Shown here one piece after another: positions 1-5,140 of a stretch of DNA of 5,140 nucleotides. The notes beneath the pieces were generated by a model that saw only the letters and a list, made by a program, of their open reading frames with translations, was not told where the DNA came from and searched no databases. This DNA comes from Xanthobacteraceae bacterium. GTDB lineage: Bacteria; Pseudomonadota; Alphaproteobacteria; Rhizobiales; Xanthobacteraceae. The translations under genes were made by a program, and so were the position numbers. The stretch's first letter is position 1, and every line of letters starts with the position of its first letter. Location: positions 1 through 5,140 of the forward strand of contig JASHRR010000219.1 of assembly GCA_030037185.1 (NCBI GenBank), read 5' to 3'.

Positions 1-1
1 T

Positions 2-874
2 GACACTGTCACTATCGAGACGTCATCGTTATTTGCCCGGAGATCATTGACCAATCCGGGGTGGTACCGCCAAGCGCAATCCCGCAATACCAGCGCGACA
101 TATTTCGAGAGGTGAAGGATCGCGGGCCCTCTGGACACGTGCTCACTGGACCAATCGAGATCAGGGGGCGCGATGCCCGGTGACGTGCTCGAAGTGCGCA
201 TCCTTGAGGTCGAACTCGCGCTTGACTGGGGGGTGAACCGGCAGCGGCCCTATGCTGGAGTGCTGCCCGACGAATTCACCGCCCTCTGGACGCGGGTCAT
301 CCCGATCAATCGGCAAACTAAGACCGCTGAGGTAGGCCGCGGTGTTGTCGTGCCGGTCGACAAGCCATTCTTCGGTACTATGGGTGTTGCACCTGATGCC
401 ACGCTGGGCCGCATCAGCAGCGGTCCGCCCGGCATTCATACTGGCAACCTCGACAACAAGGACCTGATCGCCGGCACTACGCTGTACATGCCGGTCCATG
501 TCGCGGGCGCCTTGTTCTCGGTCGGCGATGCCCACGCGGCCCAGGGACACGGCGAGGTCGACATAACTGCGATCGAAACGGGGTTGCGGGGAAAATTTCA
601 ATTCATCGTGCGCAAGGATATGAGACTTCTGTGGCCGCGTGCTGAAACTCCCACGCATTGGGTCGTGATGGGCCTCAACCCGGACCTAGACGATGCGATG
701 AAGATCGCCGTGCGCGAAACTATCGATCTCATTACGAAGAGATTTCCTCATCTCACACGCGAGGAGGCCTATATGATTGCGAGCGTGGCCGTCGACTATC
801 ATGTCACACAAGCCGTGGACGGCACCAAAGGCATTCATGGAATGATTCCGAAAGCGATCTTTCGAGCGCAGTAG
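2..874 (+). pseudogene. Acetamidase/formamidase family protein (FmdA/AmdA), 5'-truncated by window edge and double-frameshifted
   Basis: Members of this family hydrolyse short amides such as formamide or acetamide to ammonia and the acid in the cytoplasm. The intact 3' part is open from an ATG at 173 to the TAG at 872-874 (233 codons). It carries family blocks FFGTMGVAP, a PPGIHTGNLDNKDL stretch, and GDAHAAQGHGEV followed by DITAIE, the most diagnostic metal/active-site region. The ATG at 173 is not the real start, because homologous sequence continues upstream. Frame 1 reads a stretch with CPEIIDQSGVVPPSAIPQ and, further on, GHVLTGPIEIRG (about 31-165). Frame 2 reads DTVTIET at 2-22. Joining them needs one shift near 29-36 and a compensating shift at the G run 164-168, where removing one G gives IEIRGAMPGDVLEV. 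The net frame is restored, so about 290 codons are in the window and roughly 20-40 N-terminal residues lie outside. Sequencing error in two places is the alternative to true decay. Family assignment is very sure; pseudogene status is moderately sure. Confidence 0.9.
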
Positions 875-1353
875 CTCGTCCAGCAGGCCATGACGTATAG
901 AGCCTCCGTCCTCCGTTCCTTAGCAGGGTTGGTCAGAATCGCCTGTGGCCCTCTATCCGAGTGGACGGTAGCTAACCCCCAATTGCTACCGTGCCGGTCG
1001 TATGGCGCCTGCGGAAGGAGTGGGTCAACAACGGCTATCGCGGCCGTTTCGACCGGCACCTCTAGAATCGATATCAAAAATGCTCGGCGAGCGGAGTTCC
1101 CGTGAATCTCCACTCGATAGTCCACGGATAAAGTGGCGTTTGGCTCGCGGTGCAGCACCTTGGGATGCAGGAGCTTGCCGAGTTGAGAGCTGACACCGGT
1201 CCACGGTGAACGATTTAATATGTGCTCTGCAAGGAGCCAGTATTTGCTTGCAGAAGTTGCTGATCCATCAGGGCCAGATGCTGCACTAAGGGCGTCAACC
1301 GGTGCAAAAGAGGTCGCGCGCCGAGGACCCCCAAGCAGCAGCGGCCACTTGGT
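875..1353. other. No assignable gene; partial repeat D inside
   Basis: No recognisable protein lies here. One reverse-strand frame is stop-free from 1353 to 835 (about 173 codons), passing through a possible GTG at 1158, but the only start-like codons lack a ribosome site and I recognise no family in the translation. Short forward frames (890-1105, 1002-1193) look like chance frames. The partial repeat at 1022-1058 suggests mobile-element debris. No terminator is visible after the amidase stop at 874. Confidence 0.5.
1022..1058 (+). repeat. Partial repeat copy D (left end only)
   Basis: GGGTCA-AC-AACGGCT has the same wording and spacing as the left ends of copies A (1744) and C (3866). The next bases, TATCGCGGCCGTTTCGACC, closely match copy B (2693 onward), including GTTTCGACC then GGCAC versus TTTTCGACC then AGCAC. 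It contains a perfect inverted repeat, AACGGC/GCCGTT, at 1030-1048. The right half of the repeat (the GGCAGAGGTGGGCC block) is not found downstream, so the copy is truncated or belongs to a related element. Confidence 0.5.
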
Positions 1354-1659
1354 TCAGGGCAATCGCTTGGTCAGCCATTGCCCGATAGAATGATCCTCGC
1401 GGTCCCCGAGCATCGATCCGTCGAGCGGCAGCGCGAGGTCCTCAAACACCCCCGCTCGTGCGAGATTTTCGGCAAAATTTGCTAGCTCATCCTGCTTGAC
1501 GCTTTCGCTGTCCCCCGGGCGGCCGTTATTGCCAGCCAGTGGTAGTCGGACAGGCGTCGGACCGTGTACTGCGCACAAACAAATAAAGCAGGCCTCCTGC
1601 TCGACCAACCGAGAGGAACGCGACAAAAAGCTTTCCAGCAAAGGCTGCCATTTTCGCAC
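1354..1659 (-). CDS. Unrecognised protein or protein fragment (101 aa)
   Basis: The frame opens at GTG (1657-1659), just after an in-frame TGA at 1666-1668, and ends with TGA at 1354-1356. The upstream bases GAGAAAAG are at best a weak ribosome site set very close to the start. The C-terminal half (after about residue 50, containing DELANFAENLARAGVFEDLA and then SMLGDREDHSIGQWL) has a helix-like composition and mostly G or C third positions. The N-terminal half looks less protein-like, with a Cys-rich CFICLC patch. I therefore suspect the tail of a real gene fused to unrelated sequence. I cannot name a family. A chance frame is a realistic alternative. Confidence 0.25.
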   Translation of the reverse strand: MRKWQPLLESFLSRSSRLVEQEACFICLCAVHGPTPVRLPLAGNNGRPGDSESVKQDELANFAENLARAGVFEDLALPLDGSMLGDREDHSIGQWLTKRLP

Positions 1660-1743
1660 CTTTTCTCAGCGCCGCGCGGGACGTATGTGCAGGAAGCTTC
1701 ACAGACCGATCGGCGTGGAGAAGCGGTTGCTTTCGTCAGTTAT

Positions 1744-1854
1744 GGGTCACCAACGGCTGTGCCGATAACATGAGCGACACGTCCGAAGTACCCCAGCTAA
1801 GCGCCCCCCTTTGTGCAACGCGCAAGTGGGCAGAGGTGGGCCAGGAAGAGACAT
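1744..1854 (+). repeat. Dispersed repeat copy A
   Basis: This is the first full copy of the repeat of about 100 bp. Positions 1744-1843 align with 3866-3964 with 12 substitutions and one 1-base indel (about 87% identity by hand count). Matching blocks include GGGTCAC, AACGGCTGTGCCGATAACAT, CACGTCCGAA, CCCAGCTAA and TTTGTGCAACGCGCAAGT. Its right part (GGCAGAGGTGGGCC to GAGACAT) matches copy B more closely. The left end has a small hairpin, CGGC-TGT-GCCG. It lies 350 bp upstream of the DUF1203 gene. Confidence 0.85.
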
Positions 1855-2192
1855 TGCCGAATCTGCAGCTACGCGCGATCGCGTGTTCGCCGCGGCATGT
1901 TGGCAGCACCGTTCTGATCAGACCCCCATCCTGGAAGATGAAAATACTTCGCCACCTTCTGGACGCACACGCGCACAGTCAAACCGCGGCTCGGCCTGTC
2001 CCAGCCGTATCTCCGCTTCGTGCCAGATGCGCTCCGCCTCCGTCCTCATCCGTTATCTCAAAAACCTCCGTCAGTTCTCTCGGGTCAAAGAACACCGAAA
2101 CGGCCGTGAAGGAAATGCGGCGGCCGGCAGATCGGCGGCAAGAAACGGAGTGTGCTCAACGAAACGCGGTCGTAGGTTCGTCGGGACACAAT
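1855..2192. other. No intact gene; possible BrnT-like remnant on the minus strand
   Basis: The forward frame is open from 1770 into the DUF1203 gene, but its translation before 2202 resembles no protein and crosses repeat A, so I exclude it from the gene. On the minus strand a frame bounded by stops (about 1979-2158) encodes ISFTAVSVFFDPRELTE at about 2072-2122. This resembles the N-terminal core of BrnT-type toxins (family pattern: HGVSF, then A, then VFxDPxxLT). No start, no preceding Lys-His segment and no BrnA antitoxin are seen, so at most it is a decayed piece. Confidence 0.3.
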
Positions 2193-2197
2193 GGAGG
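2193..2197 (+). promoter_or_regulatory. Ribosome binding site of the DUF1203 gene
   Basis: GGAGG stands 4 nt before the ATG at 2202 and 7 nt before the adjacent in-frame ATG at 2205. The 7-nt spacing favours the second ATG as the start. It also rules out the long upstream extension of the open frame back to 1770. Confidence 0.75.
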
Positions 2198-2204
2198 ACC
2201 GATG

Positions 2205-2672
2205 ATGAGCTTTCGTATCAGTGGCCTGCCGGCCGATCAGTTCGCCGATCTGTTTGCATTGTGCGACCAGGAGCTGGTGGCACGCGGTGCTATTCGCCGC
2301 GTCGCTGACGAGTGCACCCCTGGCTATCCGTGCCGGGTCAGCCTCGCGGACGCGCGGCCAGGCGACGAGCTGCTGCTCGTCAACTACGAGCATCACCCCG
2401 TCTCTTCTCCTTACCGCATGCGTTTTGCGATTTTCGTGCGCAAGGGCGAAGAGACCTACAGCGCGGTGGACGAGGTGCCCGAACAGTTGCGGCTGCGGAC
2501 GCTCGCGGTGCGCGCCTTCGACGCCGACGCTATGATGGTAGGCTTCGAGCTGGTCGCTGGCCGCGACCTGGAAGGCGCCATCGAGCGGCTGTTCGCGAAC
2601 CGCGCTGCCGATTATCTGCATGTCCATTTCGCCGCACCGGGCTGTTATGCCGCGAGGGTCGACCGGGCCTGA
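2205..2672 (+). CDS. DUF1203 domain-containing protein
   Basis: This 155-residue protein has the usual length for the DUF1203 family, whose biochemical role is unknown. The protein begins with FRISGLPADQF at residue 3. It continues through PGYPCRVSL (39-47), a PGDELLLVNYEHHPV segment (52-66) with SPYR after it, FAIFVR (74-79), and a C-terminal YLHVHFAAPGCYAARVDR (137-154) with paired histidines 139 and 141. It has no signal peptide or membrane segment, so it is probably cytosolic. The start at 2205 is set by the GGAGG at 2193-2197; ATG 2202 would add one Met. It ends with TGA directly against repeat B and is flanked upstream by repeat A, so it stands alone and not in an operon. G or C third positions dominate, and the gene looks intact. 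Family call is confident; function is unassigned. Confidence 0.9.
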   Translation: MSFRISGLPADQFADLFALCDQELVARGAIRRVADECTPGYPCRVSLADARPGDELLLVNYEHHPVSSPYRMRFAIFVRKGEETYSAVDEVPEQLRLRTLAVRAFDADAMMVGFELVAGRDLEGAIERLFANRAADYLHVHFAAPGCYAARVDRA

Positions 2673-2786
2673 GTCAGCCGCGAAAAACGGCTATGGCGGT
2701 TTTCGACCAGCACGTCCCCTGTACCTCAGATAGCGGTCGACTTTATGTCCCGCGCAACTTGGCAGAGGTGGGCCGCGAGGAGACAT
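2671..2786 (+). repeat. Dispersed repeat copy B, abutting the DUF1203 stop codon
   Basis: This copy is colinear with A and C. From AACGGCT to GGCAGAG is 75 nt here, 77 in A and 76 in C. Shared blocks with A are AACGGCT, CACGTCC, GTACC-CAG, CGCGCAA-T-GGCAGAGGTGGGCC and GAG-AGACAT. The left portion diverges and instead matches partial copy D (CGG then TTTCGACC). The first bases (CGAAAAAC, 2681-2688) can pair with GTTTTCG (2699-2705 region), forming a hairpin just after the DUF1203 stop. That hairpin might act as a weak terminator, although no T tract follows. Confidence 0.7.
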
Positions 2787-2892
2787 ATGCGGTGCAGCAA
2801 AAGAACCCTTGTAGTTCGAGCGCCCCGGCAAAGATGATCCGGGAAGCTCGTAGTGAGAAGGAGACCAGCGCTGCGGGCGCCCCAGCCCTCGA

Positions 2893-3687
2893 CTAGGCTA
2901 TCGAACGAACGACGCCTCCGTCGACGCGCAACGCGGCGCCGGTCGTTGCGGAGGCCTGTTCCGAGCAGGCATAGACCACCATGTTCGCGACCTCTTCGGT
3001 GGTTGCAAACCGATTGATCAGCGTTGTCGGTCGCATCGTCTTCAAGAAATGCTGCTCGGCCTGCTCTTGCGTGACGCCCTGCTCCTGCGCCGTTATCTTC
3101 ATCCAATTGGACAGGATCTCGGAGTTGGTCGGACCGGGAAGCACCGCATTGACGGTGACACCCGTTCCCCCAACGAGTTCGGCTAGTCCCCTCGAAACGC
3201 CGAGCACTGCGGCCTTGGTTACGCCATAGTCGATCATGTCCTTGGGAATGTTCAGCCCGGATTCACTGCTGATAAACACGACACGTCCCCAACTCCGTTC
3301 CATCATTTTCGGCACGTAGTGGCGTGCGGCACGAACGCCACTCATGACGTTGAGTTGGAATAGATCGAGCCATTCGCGATCGTCTTGATCGAAAAAGTTG
3401 TTCAGACGCGCCGTGCCGGCGTTGTTGACGAGGATGTCGGCGTCCGGTGCCTGCGCGAACAAGGCCGCGCAACCTTGCGGCGTCGCGACGTCGGCGGCGA
3501 CGCCGGCCAGGTCGGCCTCCGGCAGAAGCGCGCGCATCTCCCGAAGTGCTGTGGAGACCCTTTCTTCAGTCCGGCCGTTGACCACGACCGAAGCTCCTGT
3601 GCGCGCCAATCCTTCGGCGATCGCTCGGCCTATGCCTGCCGTCGATCCCGTTACGACCGCCTTACGGCCCTTAAGGTCGATATTCAT
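2893..3687 (-). CDS. SDR-family NAD(P)-dependent oxidoreductase
   Basis: This is a classical short-chain dehydrogenase/reductase of 264 residues, full length for the family. It has the Rossmann glycine motif TGSTAGIG (13-20), Asp66 in the adenine-pocket region, NNAG (88-91), and the catalytic tetrad Asn113, Ser141, Tyr154, Lys158 with the YxxxK spacing. LPGPTNSE (183-190) and a C-terminal VDGGV complete the fold. Arg39 after the second strand suggests NADP(H) preference (inference). The substrate is unknown; it resembles FabG-like 3-oxoacyl reductases in general form. I start it at ATG 3685-3687, where the SDR fold begins (MNIDLKGRKAVVTG). The frame stays open by chance back to an ATG at 4239, but that extension crosses the promoter and repeat C. 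The ribosome site is weak (AAAAGAAA about 6 nt upstream). The gene stands alone between repeats B and C, in opposite orientation to the DUF1203 gene. Intact and very likely functional. Confidence 0.95.
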   Translation of the reverse strand: MNIDLKGRKAVVTGSTAGIGRAIAEGLARTGASVVVNGRTEERVSTALREMRALLPEADLAGVAADVATPQGCAALFAQAPDADILVNNAGTARLNNFFDQDDREWLDLFQLNVMSGVRAARHYVPKMMERSWGRVVFISSESGLNIPKDMIDYGVTKAAVLGVSRGLAELVGGTGVTVNAVLPGPTNSEILSNWMKITAQEQGVTQEQAEQHFLKTMRPTTLINRFATTEEVANMVVYACSEQASATTGAALRVDGGVVRSIA

Positions 3688-3826
3688 AGTAATTTCTTTT
3701 ATTTTGTGGTTGCAATTTGCTTTCCCGGGGCTGAAAAGCGGGGGAAGCGGTCCTACGCCTTTGTGGCTTCCACTTCGGCCGCGCGCGCAAGGGTGTCCAC
3801 GAAGAACGGACCTTGCTGTGTCTCCA

Positions 3827-3854
3827 TACATAGACCAATTGGTCTTTAAATCAA
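3827..3854 (-). promoter_or_regulatory. SDR promoter with TetR-type palindromic operator
   Basis: On the minus strand, TTGATT (3854-3849) and TATGTA (3832-3827) are separated by 16 nt and form a plausible sigma-70 promoter pointing at the SDR gene, about 140 nt upstream of its ATG. Filling the spacer is the perfect 14-bp palindrome AGACCAATTGGTCT (3832-3845). This GACC-N4-GGTC layout is known for operators of TetR-family repressors such as NemR and RutR. Placement between -35 and -10 fits repression by steric block. No regulator gene is in the window. The palindrome is seen directly; the regulator class is inferred. Confidence 0.65.
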
Positions 3855-3865
3855 GTGACCGCTTT

Positions 3866-3964
3866 GGGTCACGAACGGCTGTGCCGATAACATTAGTGGC
3901 ACGTCCGAATAGCCCAGCTAACCGACTCACTTTGTGCAACGCGCAAGTCGGCAGAGATCGGCCA
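3866..3964 (+). repeat. Dispersed repeat copy C
   Basis: This copy is about 87% identical to A over its whole length (12 substitutions, one indel by hand count) and in the same orientation. Weaker similarity to A may continue to the GCATTGCCG at about 3975-3983. It starts 20 bp beyond the SDR operator, where a divergent regulator gene would be expected. On its other side lies the end of a truncated membrane-protein frame. No target-site duplication is evident at the edges. Confidence 0.85.
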
Positions 3965-4089
3965 TGTGTCATGAGCATTGCCGGTCTATACGGCGGTGCG
4001 TAACTGTACGAGAGATGAAGGAGGGCCCTCCGGGTTCGGCGATCAGGTGCTGATCCCAAGCTACCGCAAGCTGCCGTGGTCAAAAGCCG

Positions 4090-4239
4090 TGGTGTATTTA
4101 TCCCGAGATTAAGATCTGTCGGCGTAAGGTAATCAAAGGAATACCACGCCAAGCTCGCCGTAAGCGGCAAAGCCAACAAGACGCTAAACAACCAGCGATG
4201 ATTAAAGCAGCATACTAAGATATCCGACAAAATAGCCAT
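4090..4239 (-). pseudogene. Truncated membrane-protein fragment
   Basis: From ATG 4239, about 50 codons read like protein. They include a hydrophobic helix WLFSVLLALPLTASLAWY (about residues 16-33) followed by FDYLTPTDLNLGINTP. Beyond about 4090 the frame continues without a stop but loses protein character and runs into repeat C, so the gene appears cut off. Its ATG overlaps the last 25 nt of the small membrane-protein gene before it, in another frame, which suggests either translational coupling or one original gene broken by a frameshift. No ribosome site is visible. Family unrecognised. Confidence 0.35.
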
Positions 4240-4475
4240 GAAACACTGCGGCCGGACAAAAATAAGAACGTTCCAATAATCGCGATGAAACCAATAATTG
4301 GAGGAAACAACAACATCATTTCTATGGCGTTCCCTCGAGTACGATGCTGTTTTCCGTGGACAAAATCGACGAAAACTGGCTCAATAATGATCGCGACGCC
4401 GACGGCGACAGCCATTAGCAGCGCAACCCACAGAAAACTTTTCGCGTAAGAGGCGTAAGTGCCGCCAATCTTCAT
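4215..4475 (-). CDS. Small two-helix membrane protein, function unknown
   Basis: From ATG 4475 (a TTG at 4484 is an alternative start three codons earlier) the product is 86 residues. It has two strong hydrophobic segments, about 13-32 (SFLWVALLMAVAVGVAIII) and 51-74 (IEMMLLFPPIIGFIAIIGTF region), joined by a basic loop with KQHRTR. That pattern is typical of a small inner-membrane hairpin protein. There is no clear ribosome site, so expression is uncertain. It overlaps by 25 nt the start of the next reverse-strand membrane frame. I recognise no named family. The pattern is too hydrophobic and regular to be a likely chance frame, but this could be the front part of a decayed larger gene. Confidence 0.5.
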   Translation of the reverse strand: MKIGGTYASYAKSFLWVALLMAVAVGVAIIIEPVFVDFVHGKQHRTRGNAIEMMLLFPPIIGFIAIIGTFLFLSGRSVSWLFCRIS

Positions 4476-4557
4476 GGTGCCCAAGGCTAGACATCACGGC
4501 CGGTCGACAAATACCGGCTCCTGCGAGCGGAGTCCCGCCTTGAGAGATTGCCGTGGG

Positions 4558-4761
4558 TCAATCGCGTTGGACTAAGCGAGGCGTCCCATCGATCCACCGG
4601 CCAGGGCCGCCGCGCGTGCCGGTCTCTGCGGCTTTGCCGAAATCATCCACGCCAAGCACAAATGCGCCTGTCTCCCTGGTTATCTGCTTCATTGCTTCGA
4701 GCATTGGCGCGCCAAGAACGGCGTCATCCTGATTCGGCTTTTTGACATACCGCCGTTGCAA
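4558..4761 (-). pseudogene. Fragment of RecA-fold AAA ATPase (RepA-helicase / primase-associated type)
   Basis: The informative core is residues 10-51 of this frame (4609-4734), including LGAPMLEAMKQITRETGAFV, then LGVDDFGKAAETGTRG. AAA_25/RepA-type ATPases carried on plasmids and islands have here a walker-B-side strand ending in DHFGK, then a GTRGSS(A)KE loop. The fragment shows DDFGK in place of DHFGK and loses the SSAKE continuation straight after GTRG. There is no Walker A motif, no credible start (first codon TTG without a ribosome site), and the flanks do not match in any frame. It is therefore a decayed relic of a replication or mobilisation module, supporting a plasmid or island origin. 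Family resemblance is moderately sure. Confidence 0.6.
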
Positions 4762-4850
4762 CGGCCGGCTTCAAGAAATCCGGCGACGCGGCTAAAGGAC
4801 CCAAATCCGACAAAGCGCTGAGCCGGCCCGAAGAATCCGCTCCAGTTTAA

Positions 4851-5140
4851 GCCCTCTCTCATCATTCGTCATTCGTCACGATAACGGCGCTGATGTGCTC
4901 GATCGCCGGCCGCAAATTGAACGCATGTTGCTGTGATCTAAGCATGTTCGATGCACATCTGGCCGCTGGCACCGAGACGCGCATGGGGTCGATGGTCGCT
5001 GGGGTCAGCGAGGAGGCGGTCCATAACATAACACTCTCTGTTGACTCGAATCTTACCGATCGTCTTGTCAACTCGTCGATGTGGGCTGCTTCGAGTTGCG
5101 CGCTCTGAGGACGAGATCCAAGCCACGGGAACGGATAGAC
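4851..5140. other. Unassigned end of window; competing weak frames on both strands
   Basis: On the minus strand a frame is open from the window edge (5140) to a TGA at 4862 (92 codons in the window) and could be the tail of a gene starting outside; its codon use is not distinctive. On the plus strand 4893-5108 encodes a 71-residue frame from an ATG without a clear ribosome site. I recognise neither translation and cannot choose between them; neither may be a gene. Confidence 0.3.

Noticed and set aside
161..658. 165-residue reverse ORF
   Set aside because: It is antisense to the well-conserved acetamidase/formamidase sequence, so a shadow frame.
1587..1601. Terminator-like hairpin AGCAGG-CCT-CCTGCT with a T-rich tail on the minus strand
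   Set aside because: The stem is only 6 bp, the tail is interrupted by G, and it lies inside the unrecognised 1354-1659 frame with no gene ending there.
1770..2672. 300-residue forward protein including the DUF1203 domain
   Set aside because: The first 144 codons cross repeat A and resemble no protein; GGAGG at 2193 and the family's usual length place the start at 2205.
2312..2896. 194-residue forward ORF
   Set aside because: It is a shadow of the DUF1203 gene in another frame, very Arg/Ala rich, and runs through repeat B.
1744..3964. Integron cassette array with attC sites
   Set aside because: The repeats are of attC-like size and bracket single genes, but I see no RYYYAAC/GTTRRRY core pair or overall foldback, the SDR gene is in the opposite orientation, and no integrase gene is in the window.
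3385..4003. Forward ORFs of 154 and 201 residues (3385-3849, 3398-4003)
   Set aside because: They are antisense to the 5' part of the SDR gene and its promoter, with Arg/Ala/Ser-rich shadow composition.
4020..4031. 12-bp palindrome GGAGGGCCCTCC
   Set aside because: It is perfect but has no loop, no T tract and no gene or promoter placed to use it; short GC palindromes are common in such DNA.

Overview
The window looks like accessory DNA from a GC-rich alphaproteobacterium, most likely of the Hyphomicrobiales (rhizobial type), on a plasmid or genomic island. This placement is an inference from protein family resemblance (acetamidase/formamidase, DUF1203, SDR, a RepA-helicase-like ATPase piece) and from the mosaic layout. 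There is no rRNA, tRNA or complete mobile element to anchor it. No CRISPR array or recognisable defence operon is present.

Layout. Positions 2-874 (+) hold most of an acetamidase/formamidase whose 5' end lies outside the window and whose reading frame is broken twice, so it is probably a pseudogene. Positions 875-1743 are largely unassigned and contain one unrecognised reverse-strand ORF (1354-1659). From about 1744 to 3965 the window has a modular look: an imperfect repeat of about 100 bp occurs three times in the same orientation (A 1744-1854, B 2671-2786, C 3866-3964). Single intact genes lie between the copies: a DUF1203 protein (2205-2672, +) between A and B, and a short-chain dehydrogenase/reductase (2893-3687, -) between B and C. 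A fourth partial copy of the repeat's left end (D) is at 1022. The SDR gene has a convincing promoter with a 14-bp perfect palindrome, of the kind bound by TetR-family repressors, between its -35 and -10 elements. The expected neighbouring regulator gene is absent, and repeat C begins 20 bp away.

Positions 4090-4761 (-) carry small membrane-protein reading frames and a decayed fragment of an AAA (RecA-fold) ATPase of the RepA-helicase/primase-associated type. The last 290 bases hold no gene I can assign.

The intact genes show no obvious shared pathway. The picture is a graveyard of partial genes and repeat copies in which two intact cargo genes survive. The repeat family is the most interesting structure. 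I cannot name it from sequence alone: remnants of insertion-sequence ends are the leading explanation, but that is unproven.
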